This document shows positions 1 to 8,016 of a DNA stretch of 64,000 nt, piece after piece. The notes under the pieces are model-generated. The model was not told the DNA's origin and made no database searches. It saw only the letters and a program-made list of their open reading frames with translations. Source of the DNA: Adiantum capillus-veneris (taxonomy: Eukaryota; Streptophyta; Polypodiopsida; Polypodiales; Pteridaceae); contig CM043967.1 of the NCBI GenBank assembly GCA_014529385.2, positions 7,842,501 to 7,906,500 of the forward strand, given 5' to 3'. The position numbers and the translations under genes are program-made. Within the stretch, counting starts at the first letter, position 1. Every line of letters starts with the position of its first letter.

Positions 1-2
1 GG

Positions 3-239
3 CAAGCACAAGCAAAGCGGAAGCAGATTTGGATTCTGAAGAAAGACAACAAGGTAACGAAGAATCCATCTACTGACTCTACTACCGAAGTGACAAAACC
101 AACCCAAAACCCGACCACCAATCCTTCAATCAAACAAAGAGCAGCTTTATTGGAAAGAATGTTGTATTGTCGCTCTACAATTGCATTGGAAACTTATGAC
201 CAAAACACCTACAATGCTTCACCCACAGACACTTCATAG
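3..239 (+). CDS. C-terminal tail of Ty3 pol (partial)
   Basis: Frame 3 is open from the window edge to a TAG at 237-239, about 78 residues. It contains a KQIWILKK motif near its start, matching the KQIWIPK motifs that follow the second retropepsin-like domain in E2. The rest is Thr/Asn/Gln-rich low complexity. By position it is the end of the E1 pol polyprotein, after integrase and the second protease domain, both outside the window. It ends about 20 bases before the internal polypurine tract. No catalytic residues lie in this piece. Identity rests on the motif and on order relative to E2 and E3. Confidence 0.6.
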   Translation, partial: QAQAKRKQIWILKKDNKVTKNPSTDSTTEVTKPTQNPTTNPSIKQRAALLERMLYCRSTIALETYDQNTYNASPTDTS

Positions 240-260
240 TCGTCCGGGAGGACTCAGACT

Positions 261-274
261 AGGAGGGGGGGAGG
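261..274 (+). other. Internal polypurine tract (E1)
   Basis: AGGAGGGGGGGAGG follows the pol stop by about 20 bases and precedes the ORF3 unit. The same tract, in the context CTAGGAGGG, occurs at the matching place in E2 (16845-16860) and E3 (35119-35134). It resembles the 3' PPTs beside the LTRs of E1 and E2. It may act as a second plus-strand primer or be a relic of an ancestral 3' end. Confidence 0.6.
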
Positions 275-529
275 TATACAGGAGTTACAAAGCAACTACA
301 AGTGGAAAAAAAAAAAAAACAAAGAAAAACAAAAATTATATTACAAGGGCAGTGTCTTACATGATTTTGCAATTTTTATGTTTGATTGCGGATATTGATA
401 ATATTTATGCCCTTATATACCTTGTTTTGCAACAAGAAGAGATCGAATGATGAATTTGGGTCTCTAGATGTGTAAATATCACTAAATAAGAGTGTTTTTG
501 GAGCTAAAAAGTGGAAAAAGTGGTAATCC

Positions 530-1068
530 AAGTCCAAAAATCACAAAGAAGTGTATATTCATATACACAGGGTTACCAGCTATTTATCGTGTATGTTTGG
601 AATTTTTTGGCTTCAATTTGCTATTTTCCTTTATTTTTTATGATTTTCTTAATAAAAATAAAAGAAAAATAAAAAAGCGGGTGAAATGAGATCGGAAAAA
701 AGAAAAGAATAGACGGCGATGATCCTAATGACAAGGGCAACCCATGGTAAAAATTGGGTACAATTCTGAAAAAGTTGCGGAAAGCCCGAAATGACAGAAT
801 TTTGGCAAAGTGGACAGATTTCTCAGAAACAGGTCAAATGGAGTCCAAACTGAGAAATTTCAAATCCTAAAGTGCATTTCACGACGAGATAGGAGCACAT
901 GTCAAATTTGGTAACAAGTGATCCGGGAAGCTCGAAGTTAAGTATTTTTCACTTCACTATCAAGCTCATTTCCACTATTACCTTCTTGGAGAGAGCAAAG
1001 AGCACACAGGAGCATCCGACCTTCTACCGCTTTCTACGACTGCTACGAGAGCTCAGAGCACACCAGAC
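530..1068 (+). promoter_or_regulatory. Conserved non-coding leader upstream of ORF3
   Basis: This AT-rich stretch has no convincing ORF. It shares landmarks with the matching regions of E2 and E3: a TATA-like stretch (tatattcatata, 554-565), the string ATTTGCTATTTT near 616, AATGGAGTCCAAA near 838, then GAGCACATGTCAAATTT and TTCTTGGAGAGAG close to the mini-exon. Conservation across three diverged elements suggests a function, possibly an internal promoter or splicing control for ORF3. No transcript evidence is available, so the promoter reading is weak. Confidence 0.35.
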
Positions 1069-3057
1069 ATGAGAGGTAGACTCGTTGCCATAAGCTTTTG
1101 ATGCTTATCGTTAACTTTTGTCGCGAAAACTCACCAAAACCAAGAAACAAGAGCAGATGGGGAATGGGGAAGAACTCTAGGTAGGGGCACAACCGCCTAA
1201 CCAAACCTTGCAAGAACTTAGAGGTGGGTTACCCTAGTATAGGAGATAAGTTTCTAGCACTCAAAGCTCGAGAAAGAACGACTGGAAAAACCCTAGGTCA
1301 ACAGAGCCTGCAAGAGGCAAACAGAAAAAAGTTGTCGGAATGACACAAAACTTCTCAAGAAGCTTAACAACATCGAGGGCAATGCAACCATGGAGTATCT
1401 CCAGGTTTGGACCACCAAAAGTAGGTCGGAACAACCGATTCAGCTGTGGACACACAAAGCGTCATTTTGGCATAACGGCTAAAATTGACGACCAAATGAC
1501 ATGAAACTTCACAAGCAGCTTCAAATATACATGGATGACTTATGTTTGCAAGCAAAACCCAAAAGAAAGCTGATTCACTTACCGATGGTGAAAAAGACGC
1601 TTTCGGGCAACCAAATGGAGAAAGATGGAGAACGGGGAGCCAAAGTCGAGTTCAACCGAATAGGTGGCTTCACAACATATCCAATGAGCTGGAAATGCAA
1701 CTCTCAAGAAGAAAAGTTGAAGAAATTCAACTCCAAGGCAAAAAGACGACTTCGGAGACTGAAATGCCTATAAGGGGGCTTTTTAGCTAAACTGATGACT
1801 TTTTAAGTTGAAAACTAGTTAGCAGGGCTTAGGGCACTAGCACAAAGCATTATTTGCACAAAAAGACCAACATTTCAAGAAAAGACATCATACGCGTATG
1901 ATGTCTCACAGCATGATTTTCACATCCATTTCAACATTTGAGTGCATAGCCTCATTCCACATGTTAATCACATCCTATGAACCAAGTATCATGAGAATTG
2001 GAGTTAGAAAACCCAAGGAAAACCAAAAAGACGCAAAGTAGGCCATAAAATTGATTTTTGGTCCTAATTTTGTCAAAATAACTCCAAACTCATTGAAACT
2101 TTGTAGGATTGTTGATTAACACATCTACAACCTATCTGGAACCAAACAGCACTATTTTGACACAAAAGACATCATACGCGTATAATGTCTATTTGCACTT
2201 ACAGAGCCAAAAATGCTCATTTGACATCATACATCCATTATATATATCTAATACATGCTACATATGAAGTTTGGAACCATTTGGTCAAGTGGATCACCCC
2301 ATTAGCCCAATTAAGAGAAAATCCTTCATACAAAGCCTATTTTTGTCCCAAATCCAACATATTCAAGTCCAAACCAAGATTTGAGTATAAACAGTCCTTC
2401 ACTAGCACATGGAGAATCCACAGAACCAATCCCATGCAAAATTGATGAAAAAGACATCATACGCGTATGATGTCTTTTGAGCCATTTTTAGCCCAAATTC
2501 TATCCAAACTTGATAAATCCACTGAATAAGCCTATCTAAAGCCAAAACCAAGCTTATAGAGAAGATTGGTCCAAAAATGCACTAAAAGACATCATACGCG
2601 TATGATGTCTCACTATGTGATTTTGGCATCTAAGGGCTTCAACCACCAAACATAAGTGTTCTACATGCCATTTGAAAGTAATCTACCAAGTTTTACCCAA
2701 TTTGGATCATAAAATCCATTTCCCTTTCAAAATTTTGCCAAGAGCCTGAACTGGACTAAACTGGCCAAAACTTGACCAAATGGGATCCAAACTCAAATCC
2801 AAGCATATGACACTCATGAAAACACTATCAGCTACAAGCACAACCAATATGAAGTCATTCTGACACAAAAGACATCATACGCGTATGATGTCTCAAGCAT
2901 GTTTTTGAGCCCAGTTTGCATATTTTTTCACCTACATTGCATCCTTAGGCCCTGAATAGCTCATGTTTCAATTTTCAAGTCATTTGAATAGTTAAAAGCT
3001 TCATTTCGGCTTTCAGTACTACTAAAAAGACGCTAACTTCTATGATTGGAGTTACAG
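1069..3057 (+). other. Putative ORF3 mini-exon (1069-1075) and intron (1076-3057)
   Basis: ATGAGAG at 1069-1075 is followed by a donor-like GTAGAC. An acceptor-like GTTACAG ends at 3057. Joining ATG AGA G to GA TCC ATG GAT keeps the ORF3 frame exactly. The same mini-exon with GTAGGC or GTATGC occurs in E2 (16053-16047) and E3 (34330-34324). In E2 the matching junction at 15595 is also in frame. The intron holds the palindrome array. Around 1448-1525 it also has a stretch resembling the E2 acceptor region (ACACACAAAGCGTCA, then ACTTCACAAG), so E1 carries roughly 1.5 kb that E2 lacks. Confidence 0.6.
1883..2893. repeat. Array of five 24-bp CGCG-centred palindromes (E1)
   Basis: The half-site AGACATCATACG followed directly by its reverse complement occurs at 1883-1906, 2167-2190 (one mismatch), 2452-2475, 2587-2610 and 2870-2893. 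Start-to-start spacings are 284, 285, 135 and 283 bases. The few flanking bases are often alike (an AAAAG lead-in), but the sequence between copies has diverged. A decayed half lies near 2223. All copies are inside the putative ORF3 intron. Confidence 0.9.
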
Positions 3058-6000
3058 GATCCATGGATTCCGCTAAGTCATCGGCAAATAAGAGAAAAAG
3101 ACCAACCATCAAGGATGCTCTTGCAGACGCAGAACCTTTTGATATTCCAACGGAAACCCTCAAGCCAACCAAGACTTGGATGGAGGAAGCAGTACTAGAA
3201 AAAGAGGGTATAAAGATCTACCAAGGGACTTTCAGAGATCCTCAAGGGCAATCGATCGATGTACCTATGATCCCACGAGAATTAGTGGATTATAGCAGAA
3301 CAGAGAACATAAGCAAATACCTGGAAAAGGCTGACTTACACAGGTTCTTCACCTCGAGACCATCAGGTGTAGACACAAGAAGAGTGTATGAGTTGGCAAC
3401 ATCCATTCAGAAGGATGGGAAAGCCACGTTGACAGCCATGGATGGAGAAACAGTTGAAGTACAGATCACTCCACAGCTCATTGCAGATGCATTGAAGCTG
3501 CACAACAAAGGGAGTTCTGTCAGAGAAAGAAGGGAAGCCATAGAGGTCTATGGATCAAAGAAACAAAATACAACCTACGGAGATATGGCAGATCAACGAG
3601 CGGCAACCCTTTGCCGATTATACAACCAATTTTTCCATGTGTGTAGTAAAAGACCGCAGAAGTATACTACACCACCCCATGCCATTGCGACAACCATCAC
3701 ATGGGCATTGAAAAGCAACATGCCAAAAGAGGTGAATTATGCTCAATACATCCACGAGCAAGTAATCGCCATGCACAACCAGAAGCCAAAGTACATAGGA
3801 GGAGGAGAAATCCTAACAAGAATAGCTTATGAAGCTATTGGAGCTAGGGATCAAGGGCCCCAGATTCCCTCCCAGAATGAGTGGCTTAGAGAAGCCGATA
3901 AAGAGGAAGAACAACAAGAAGTATCCAAGAGGGCATCCACAAGAGCACGCCGAAAACTAGAAATAGTTTCAGAACCTGAGGAGGCCGTGGACGAGCCGCT
4001 CAAGAAGAAAGTGAAGAAGAAGGCCGATCCCAAGCAAACCAAAAGTCAAAAAGCCGCAAGAATGGAAAGGCTGGTGGAGCAGTTTAGAGCGGAAAGAGCT
4101 CTAAAGGGGGACTTTGAAGAAATGTGGGTGCCAGACCCCAGTAAAGTCGGAACCAGCTCAGCCAGGCCACATGTTGATCAATACGATCAATATATTAGAG
4201 CTTATGAGGAGTCGGAGGCCATACTGGAGCAACAACCTGTCGAGCCTTATACTGAAGAGGAAGTACAGCTTTTAAAAGCTGAGCTGCAAAAGGACGACAA
4301 GGGGAAGAAGAAAGTAGATGAGTCTACTGAACCTCAAAAGAAAGACGGGCAAGCAAACAAAGGGAAAGCCAAGATGACTGAGGACAATCAGCCCTCTTTT
4401 ACTGTTGTACCCAGCCCGAAGAAAATGGAAATTATTGTGGAGGAAACCCCAATAGAAATAGAAACAGAAGTTATGGAAAAGCCGGAGGCCGGGACCAAGG
4501 AAAAGGAGATAGATCCAGTTAAGCAAAAGAAAGATGATTATGAGGATCTGGTCGCTATCGGATACAGTGAAGAAGAGGCCCTGGAGGCAGTTTATGGGAT
4601 ATCCCTACGGAAGCAAGATGATCGGAAAGGGACGAAAGAAAAGACAAAGGGTACAATGGAGAGTGAAGAAAAAATGGACGAGCCGAAGCCATTGGAGGCG
4701 GTGGCAGAAAGAGCTGTCAAGTTGACAGATGATGATGAAAAAGACATGCACATGGTGCATGAACTGCTCAGCAAGATTAAAGAAAGATCCAGAGCAAAAG
4801 AAGTAGCACTTGAGACAGCAAAACAAAAGGAAGCAGATTTGCAGAAGCAGTTAGAGAATGCTATGACTGAATCTGAAAGTCATAAAGCATCACTCTACGA
4901 CGCAGAAAATGAGAGAGACGGCTTGATACTCCAACTAGCCGAAGCTTCAAGAGAGGTAACAAGTTCACAGGAAGCAAAGGAGCGAATAGAAGATGAGCTG
5001 GAGGCAGCCAAGGATGAGCTCATTGAGCTAAGGGAAAGAGTCGAACTTCAAGAACGGACAATCATGAGACTCAGGACCACCCCTAGAGCTGGCAGAGCAG
5101 GAACAGAACAAGAGGGAGCCCTCGTACCAGCTCTGGAAGAGCAGGTCAGAAGTTTGCAAAGAGAGCTGAGGTTAGAGCAAGTACAAAGATTGCACATGGC
5201 GGAGGGATCATTGGCTGCAGAGGAGAGGCTCACATCAGAAAACCAAACACTAAGGACAGAAAATGAGGCCCTCCGCAAACAGCTCCAAGACCTCCAAGAG
5301 CAACAAAGAAGAGAAACAGAGACACCACAAGAAGAAGCAGGGAGAGCAGCCATAGAGCTACCAGAAACTGGAGAGGCAACCACAATTGAAGATCCAGCCC
5401 CAGTTCAAGAAGTGGCCTCAACTTCAGGAATCTCTGAAGAAGAAGAACAAAAGCTCCAGGACCAAATAGAAAAGTCAACAGAGGAAAGTGCCAAGGCGGA
5501 AATGGAATGGGAAAGGAGACTCCTCATCTCCATTAGACTTCAAGGTTTAGACACAAAAGTGCTCCATGAAGAGTGGATGCAACCAAGCCTGCCTTTCCCT
5601 CTGATGAAATTTGAAGTGATAAAGACGAAAAAGAGAATAGAGGAGGAGCAGTATGTCGCTCTTTACGAAGGCGACATCACAAAGGATGAACAATCAAAGA
5701 AGATTGTAGATTCTCAACCTAGATGGAGGAAAGGTTGGCTGAACAAATACCAAGCCTACCTCATCTACTTGGTAGAGGCTCCAAAGGAGATTCGGGAGGA
5801 TGCAACCTTCTGCCCGGTGCCAAGAGTCAGAAGCTGGAAAGAGCATGGCAGGATTGCAGAAAAGAAGCCAAATTGGCTTAATTACCCAAGGATGCCAGGA
5901 CCAAAGGAAGGAGAGAGAATAGGTAAAGCCTACATGGTGAAAACCCTAACGGGCACCATCAAACTCTTTACTGGCTCTCCTGACCTTTCGTGTCAGATGC

Positions 6001-6320
6001 TAAAGAAAATCTGCAAGACTCTCTTAGCATGCATTGAAGTGTTCGCGCCAGATAAAGCTACGACCTCAAGTCTACTATCGACGGCCGACACAGTGACGGA
6101 TATGATGTATGATCTTTCATTGCAGCCCTCACCAAAGGTGTTACATCTCTTATACCAAAGAATTATGTTTTTGCCTAGCTTCCACATGCAAACATTCGAA
6201 GAAGCTTTCTACACCGGCTTTTTCACTCACGAAAGCAAAATATTCGGCCCAACCTTGACCATCGGCAACCTACGCTACGAATCACATTTGCAGATGCTCA
6301 AGACGACAGGACTCTATTGA
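3042..6320 (+). CDS. ORF3: long coiled-coil protein of a Ty3 element
   Basis: Intact ORF of 1092 codons between the internal polypurine tract and the 3' PPT, where env-like ORFs sit in some plant Ty3 elements. Visible regions: an N-terminal globular domain (about 20-280, with RPTIKD, MIPREL and KRPQKY motifs); a basic stretch (about 297-360, with KKKVKKK and KSQKAARMERL); an acidic Lys/Glu-rich linker; a long heptad coiled coil (about 565-760); and a C-terminal domain (about 850-1092, with VDSQPRWRK, VKTLTGTIKLFTGSP and FEEAFYTGFF). No signal peptide or membrane segment is seen, so an envelope role is unlikely. Codon 1 is at 3042, but splicing from ATGAGAG would enter at 3058; the ATG at 3063 is a third option. 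E2 has a broken homologue and E3 only the coiled coil. The N-terminal domain faintly recalls plant transposon-associated domains of the Transposase_32 type. Function is unknown. Confidence 0.85.
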   Translation: MIGVTGSMDSAKSSANKRKRPTIKDALADAEPFDIPTETLKPTKTWMEEAVLEKEGIKIYQGTFRDPQGQSIDVPMIPRELVDYSRTENISKYLEKADLHRFFTSRPSGVDTRRVYELATSIQKDGKATLTAMDGETVEVQITPQLIADALKLHNKGSSVRERREAIEVYGSKKQNTTYGDMADQRAATLCRLYNQFFHVCSKRPQKYTTPPHAIATTITWALKSNMPKEVNYAQYIHEQVIAMHNQKPKYIGGGEILTRIAYEAIGARDQGPQIPSQNEWLREADKEEEQQEVSKRASTRARRKLEIVSEPEEAVDEPLKKKVKKKADPKQTKSQKAARMERLVEQFRAERALKGDFEEMWVPDPSKVGTSSARPHVDQYDQYIRAYEESEAILEQQPVEPYTEEEVQLLKAELQKDDKGKKKVDESTEPQKKDGQANKGKAKMTEDNQPSFTVVPSPKKMEIIVEETPIEIETEVMEKPEAGTKEKEIDPVKQKKDDYEDLVAIGYSEEEALEAVYGISLRKQDDRKGTKEKTKGTMESEEKMDEPKPLEAVAERAVKLTDDDEKDMHMVHELLSKIKERSRAKEVALETAKQKEADLQKQLENAMTESESHKASLYDAENERDGLILQLAEASREVTSSQEAKERIEDELEAAKDELIELRERVELQERTIMRLRTTPRAGRAGTEQEGALVPALEEQVRSLQRELRLEQVQRLHMAEGSLAAEERLTSENQTLRTENEALRKQLQDLQEQQRRETETPQEEAGRAAIELPETGEATTIEDPAPVQEVASTSGISEEEEQKLQDQIEKSTEESAKAEMEWERRLLISIRLQGLDTKVLHEEWMQPSLPFPLMKFEVIKTKKRIEEEQYVALYEGDITKDEQSKKIVDSQPRWRKGWLNKYQAYLIYLVEAPKEIREDATFCPVPRVRSWKEHGRIAEKKPNWLNYPRMPGPKEGERIGKAYMVKTLTGTIKLFTGSPDLSCQMLKKICKTLLACIEVFAPDKATTSSLLSTADTVTDMMYDLSLQPSPKVLHLLYQRIMFLPSFHMQTFEEAFYTGFFTHESKIFGPTLTIGNLRYESHLQMLKTTGLY

Positions 6321-6356
6321 CCAAGCCAAAAGTCATGTCAGGGACGACATGAACGC

Positions 6357-6368
6357 GGAGGGGGGGAG
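6357..6368 (+). other. 3' polypurine tract (E1)
   Basis: GGAGGGGGGGAG ends immediately before the TGTTGAG start of the LTR. This is the expected plus-strand primer and fixes the strand and the LTR boundary. Confidence 0.9.
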
Positions 6369-6577
6369 TGTTGAGCCAGCAGAGGATCACACCCGCATTT
6401 TTGCTCACGCCCATCATTTTGTAACCATTGATTGTAATAAATGTCTTTCCGACATTAATTTTGATTTGAGCCATTCATTAAGTAACGGGACTCAATTGAG
6501 TTTCCAGCTTGTAATCCCGACGTAATTTCACCTGCTTATGTAAATAATTAGAGATGTTCTCACCTCCAAGGCTGAGG

Positions 6578-6584
6578 TATATAA
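6578..6584 (+). promoter_or_regulatory. TATA box in E1 LTR
   Basis: TATATAA about 210 bases into the LTR, in the context GAGGTATATAAGCC. This is the usual place for the U3 promoter of an LTR element. Confidence 0.6.
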
Positions 6585-6656
6585 GCCAAAGTTTTGTAAC
6601 CTAAAGAGAGATTCAATTATTAATCAAGGTGAGTTTTGAGCGCTGTGACTGTGTCT

Positions 6657-6681
6657 GAGAGAGAGAGAGAGAGAGAGAGAG
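6657..6681. repeat. (GA)n microsatellite
   Basis: About 12 GA dinucleotides downstream of the TATA box inside the E1 LTR. GA-rich tracts near transcription starts are common in plants; a role here is unproven. Confidence 0.95.
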
Positions 6682-7311
6682 TCTTATCTCCTTGCTACGC
6701 GAGCTACGGAGCCGCCATTGGAGAAGCGACACCGCCATTGTGTTAGCAACGGCGAGAGCTACGCACAGATACCAAGAGTGCGCGCTATCGGCTTCTATGT
6801 GTGGTAAGTTCCTACGAGCTTCGGTGTGAGTTTTCTTCCAACTCGTGTGTCGGAATAGAGCGTGCAGCATATCTATAGAACCACAACGAGTAGAGCTACA
6901 CATTCGTACCATCGGGGTCAAGTTTCGGTCACCTGTAATTTTCGGCCTGTCTTCATACGCGTTTACCGCACGGAGTGGTTATAGGTTGATTTTGCAGTTC
7001 AAGTCTTTAGGGTGTTGTTCTTACCTAGTGTATAGACTTCCCCTTGAGTTTGAGATCGATTCGATGATTCTAGATCCTGTTTCGTATAGCATTCGTTCGT
7101 AGTACGGATTTCAGTCACTTGCGTATTTTAGAACTTAGATTTGATTTCCTTGGTAGTGATTGTCATTAGAAGGTCGAGTAGGTGATTTGACACCCACCTA
7201 GTTGTTTCCATGCGCCTGCGGGTCAAGCTTCGTCCTCGTCTGACAAATTCTGTTGTTGGTTGAGTTCTCGCTATTTAGCTTCCGCTAGCGGCGTAACCGC
7301 CTTAACACAAC

Positions 7312-7932
7312 CTACGGTTGCTTTTTGCTGCTCCAAGTAACAGCAGCACTCCCAAAAGAGAACATGAAGCCACTCGTAGATCTCCTATCAACAATGCTAC
7401 CTGTCCAATCTGCATCTGTATACCCATACAATGCTAATGTCACATCTGCTGCATAGAACAATGCGTAGTCAAGAGTCCCTTGCACATACTTAAGTGTGCG
7501 TCGTACTCCATCCAAATGTGGCTTCCTCGGAAGCTGCATGAACTGACTCTCCAAGCCTACTGTGTAGCTCAAGTCTGGCCTCGTGATAGTCAAGTAGATT
7601 AGACTACCCACAATCTTCCTGTACATCTTGACATCCTCAACAACATCACCCTTCTCTGCACTCAGCTTTGCATTCACATCCAAGGGAATAGAAATTGGCT
7701 TACAATCAGCCATACCATACTTTGACAACATGTCCAAAGCATACTGTCTTTGTGACAGCCATACACCCTCCGGAGTCCTGATCACCTCAATGCCAAGAAA
7801 GTAGCGCAACTCGCCCAAATCTTTCATTTCAAACTCCTGTTGGAGAAGACCCTTCACATGGTCAATCTCCATAGCATTGTCACCCACAATAATAAGGTCA
7901 TCTACATATATGGTAATGACCACAATCCCCAC
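7312..7932 (-). CDS. Copia A reverse transcriptase C-terminal half and truncated RNase H
   Basis: Same frame as the preceding ORF. It begins around the RT catalytic motif ITIYVDDLIIVG and continues through LGELRYFLGIEV and SLIYLTITRPDLSYTVG into RNase H (YTDADWTGSIVDRRSTSGF). It stops at WSSKKQP, in the middle of RNase H, where E1 has been inserted. The YVDD motif is intact. The missing RNase H residues and 3' LTR are not in this window. Confidence 0.9.
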   Translation of the reverse strand: MGIVVITIYVDDLIIVGDNAMEIDHVKGLLQQEFEMKDLGELRYFLGIEVIRTPEGVWLSQRQYALDMLSKYGMADCKPISIPLDVNAKLSAEKGDVVEDVKMYRKIVGSLIYLTITRPDLSYTVGLESQFMQLPRKPHLDGVRRTLKYVQGTLDYALFYAADVTLALYGYTDADWTGSIVDRRSTSGFMFSFGSAAVTWSSKKQP

Positions 7933-8016
7933 ATCACTCTCACGTACATAGAGTGAATGATCTGCATGAGCTCTCCTAAACCCAATACTGACAAGATACT
8001 TGGCAATCCTGTCATA

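Larger units (their letters stand above)
1..7307 (+). mobile_element. E1: 3' part of a large Ty3/gypsy element with ORF3
   Basis: The element enters from beyond the left edge. In order it shows the end of the pol polyprotein (3-239), an internal polypurine tract (261-274), a mini-exon and intron holding five palindromes (1069-3057), an intact ORF3 (to 6320), a 3' polypurine tract (6357-6368) and a 3' LTR (6369-7307). The same order is seen in E2 and E3 on the other strand. The LTR abuts a copia RNase H cut mid-domain at 7312, so E1 most simply inserted into copia A, with the rest of copia A lying left of the window. Placement in a Tat/Athila-like non-chromoviral lineage is inferred from E2 and E3, because E1's own RT is outside the window. 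Confidence 0.85.
6369..7307 (+). repeat. 3' LTR of E1 (939 bp)
   Basis: It begins TGTTGAG just after the PPT and ends CTTAACA, an imperfect inverted terminal repeat. The last 150 bases resemble the matching end of the E2 LTR, including a shared CTGCGGGTC / GCTTCGTCC stretch, so E1 and E2 LTRs are distant relatives. The end is set at 7307 by the CTTAACA terminus; copia A coding sequence is recognisable from 7312. The matching 5' LTR is outside the window. Confidence 0.85.

Noticed and set aside
181-450. 89-codon plus-strand ORF at the E1 internal polypurine tract
   Set aside because: It crosses the conserved purine tract and an A-rich run; no conservation with E2 or E3.
1501-1790. Two overlapping ORFs in the E1 intron
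   Set aside because: No similarity to any other part of the family; Lys-rich low complexity. The region aligns better as intron sequence.
1883-2893. CRISPR-like array (evenly spaced identical repeats)
   Set aside because: Plant retroelement context; repeats are perfect palindromes with 110-260-base diverged gaps, without cas genes or uniform spacers.
5048-5478. Minus-strand ORFs opposite E1 ORF3
   Set aside because: Shadows of the coiled-coil coding strand with Leu/Ser/Cys-rich translations.
3042-6320. Host cytoskeletal or myosin-like coiled-coil gene
   Set aside because: It lies between an internal polypurine tract and the PPT/LTR, and a homologue occupies the same place in E2; it belongs to the element.
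6369-7307. Envelope-like or host gene in the E1 LTR (small ORFs)
   Set aside because: Short ORFs only; the interval is fully explained as an LTR with TG...CA ends next to a PPT.
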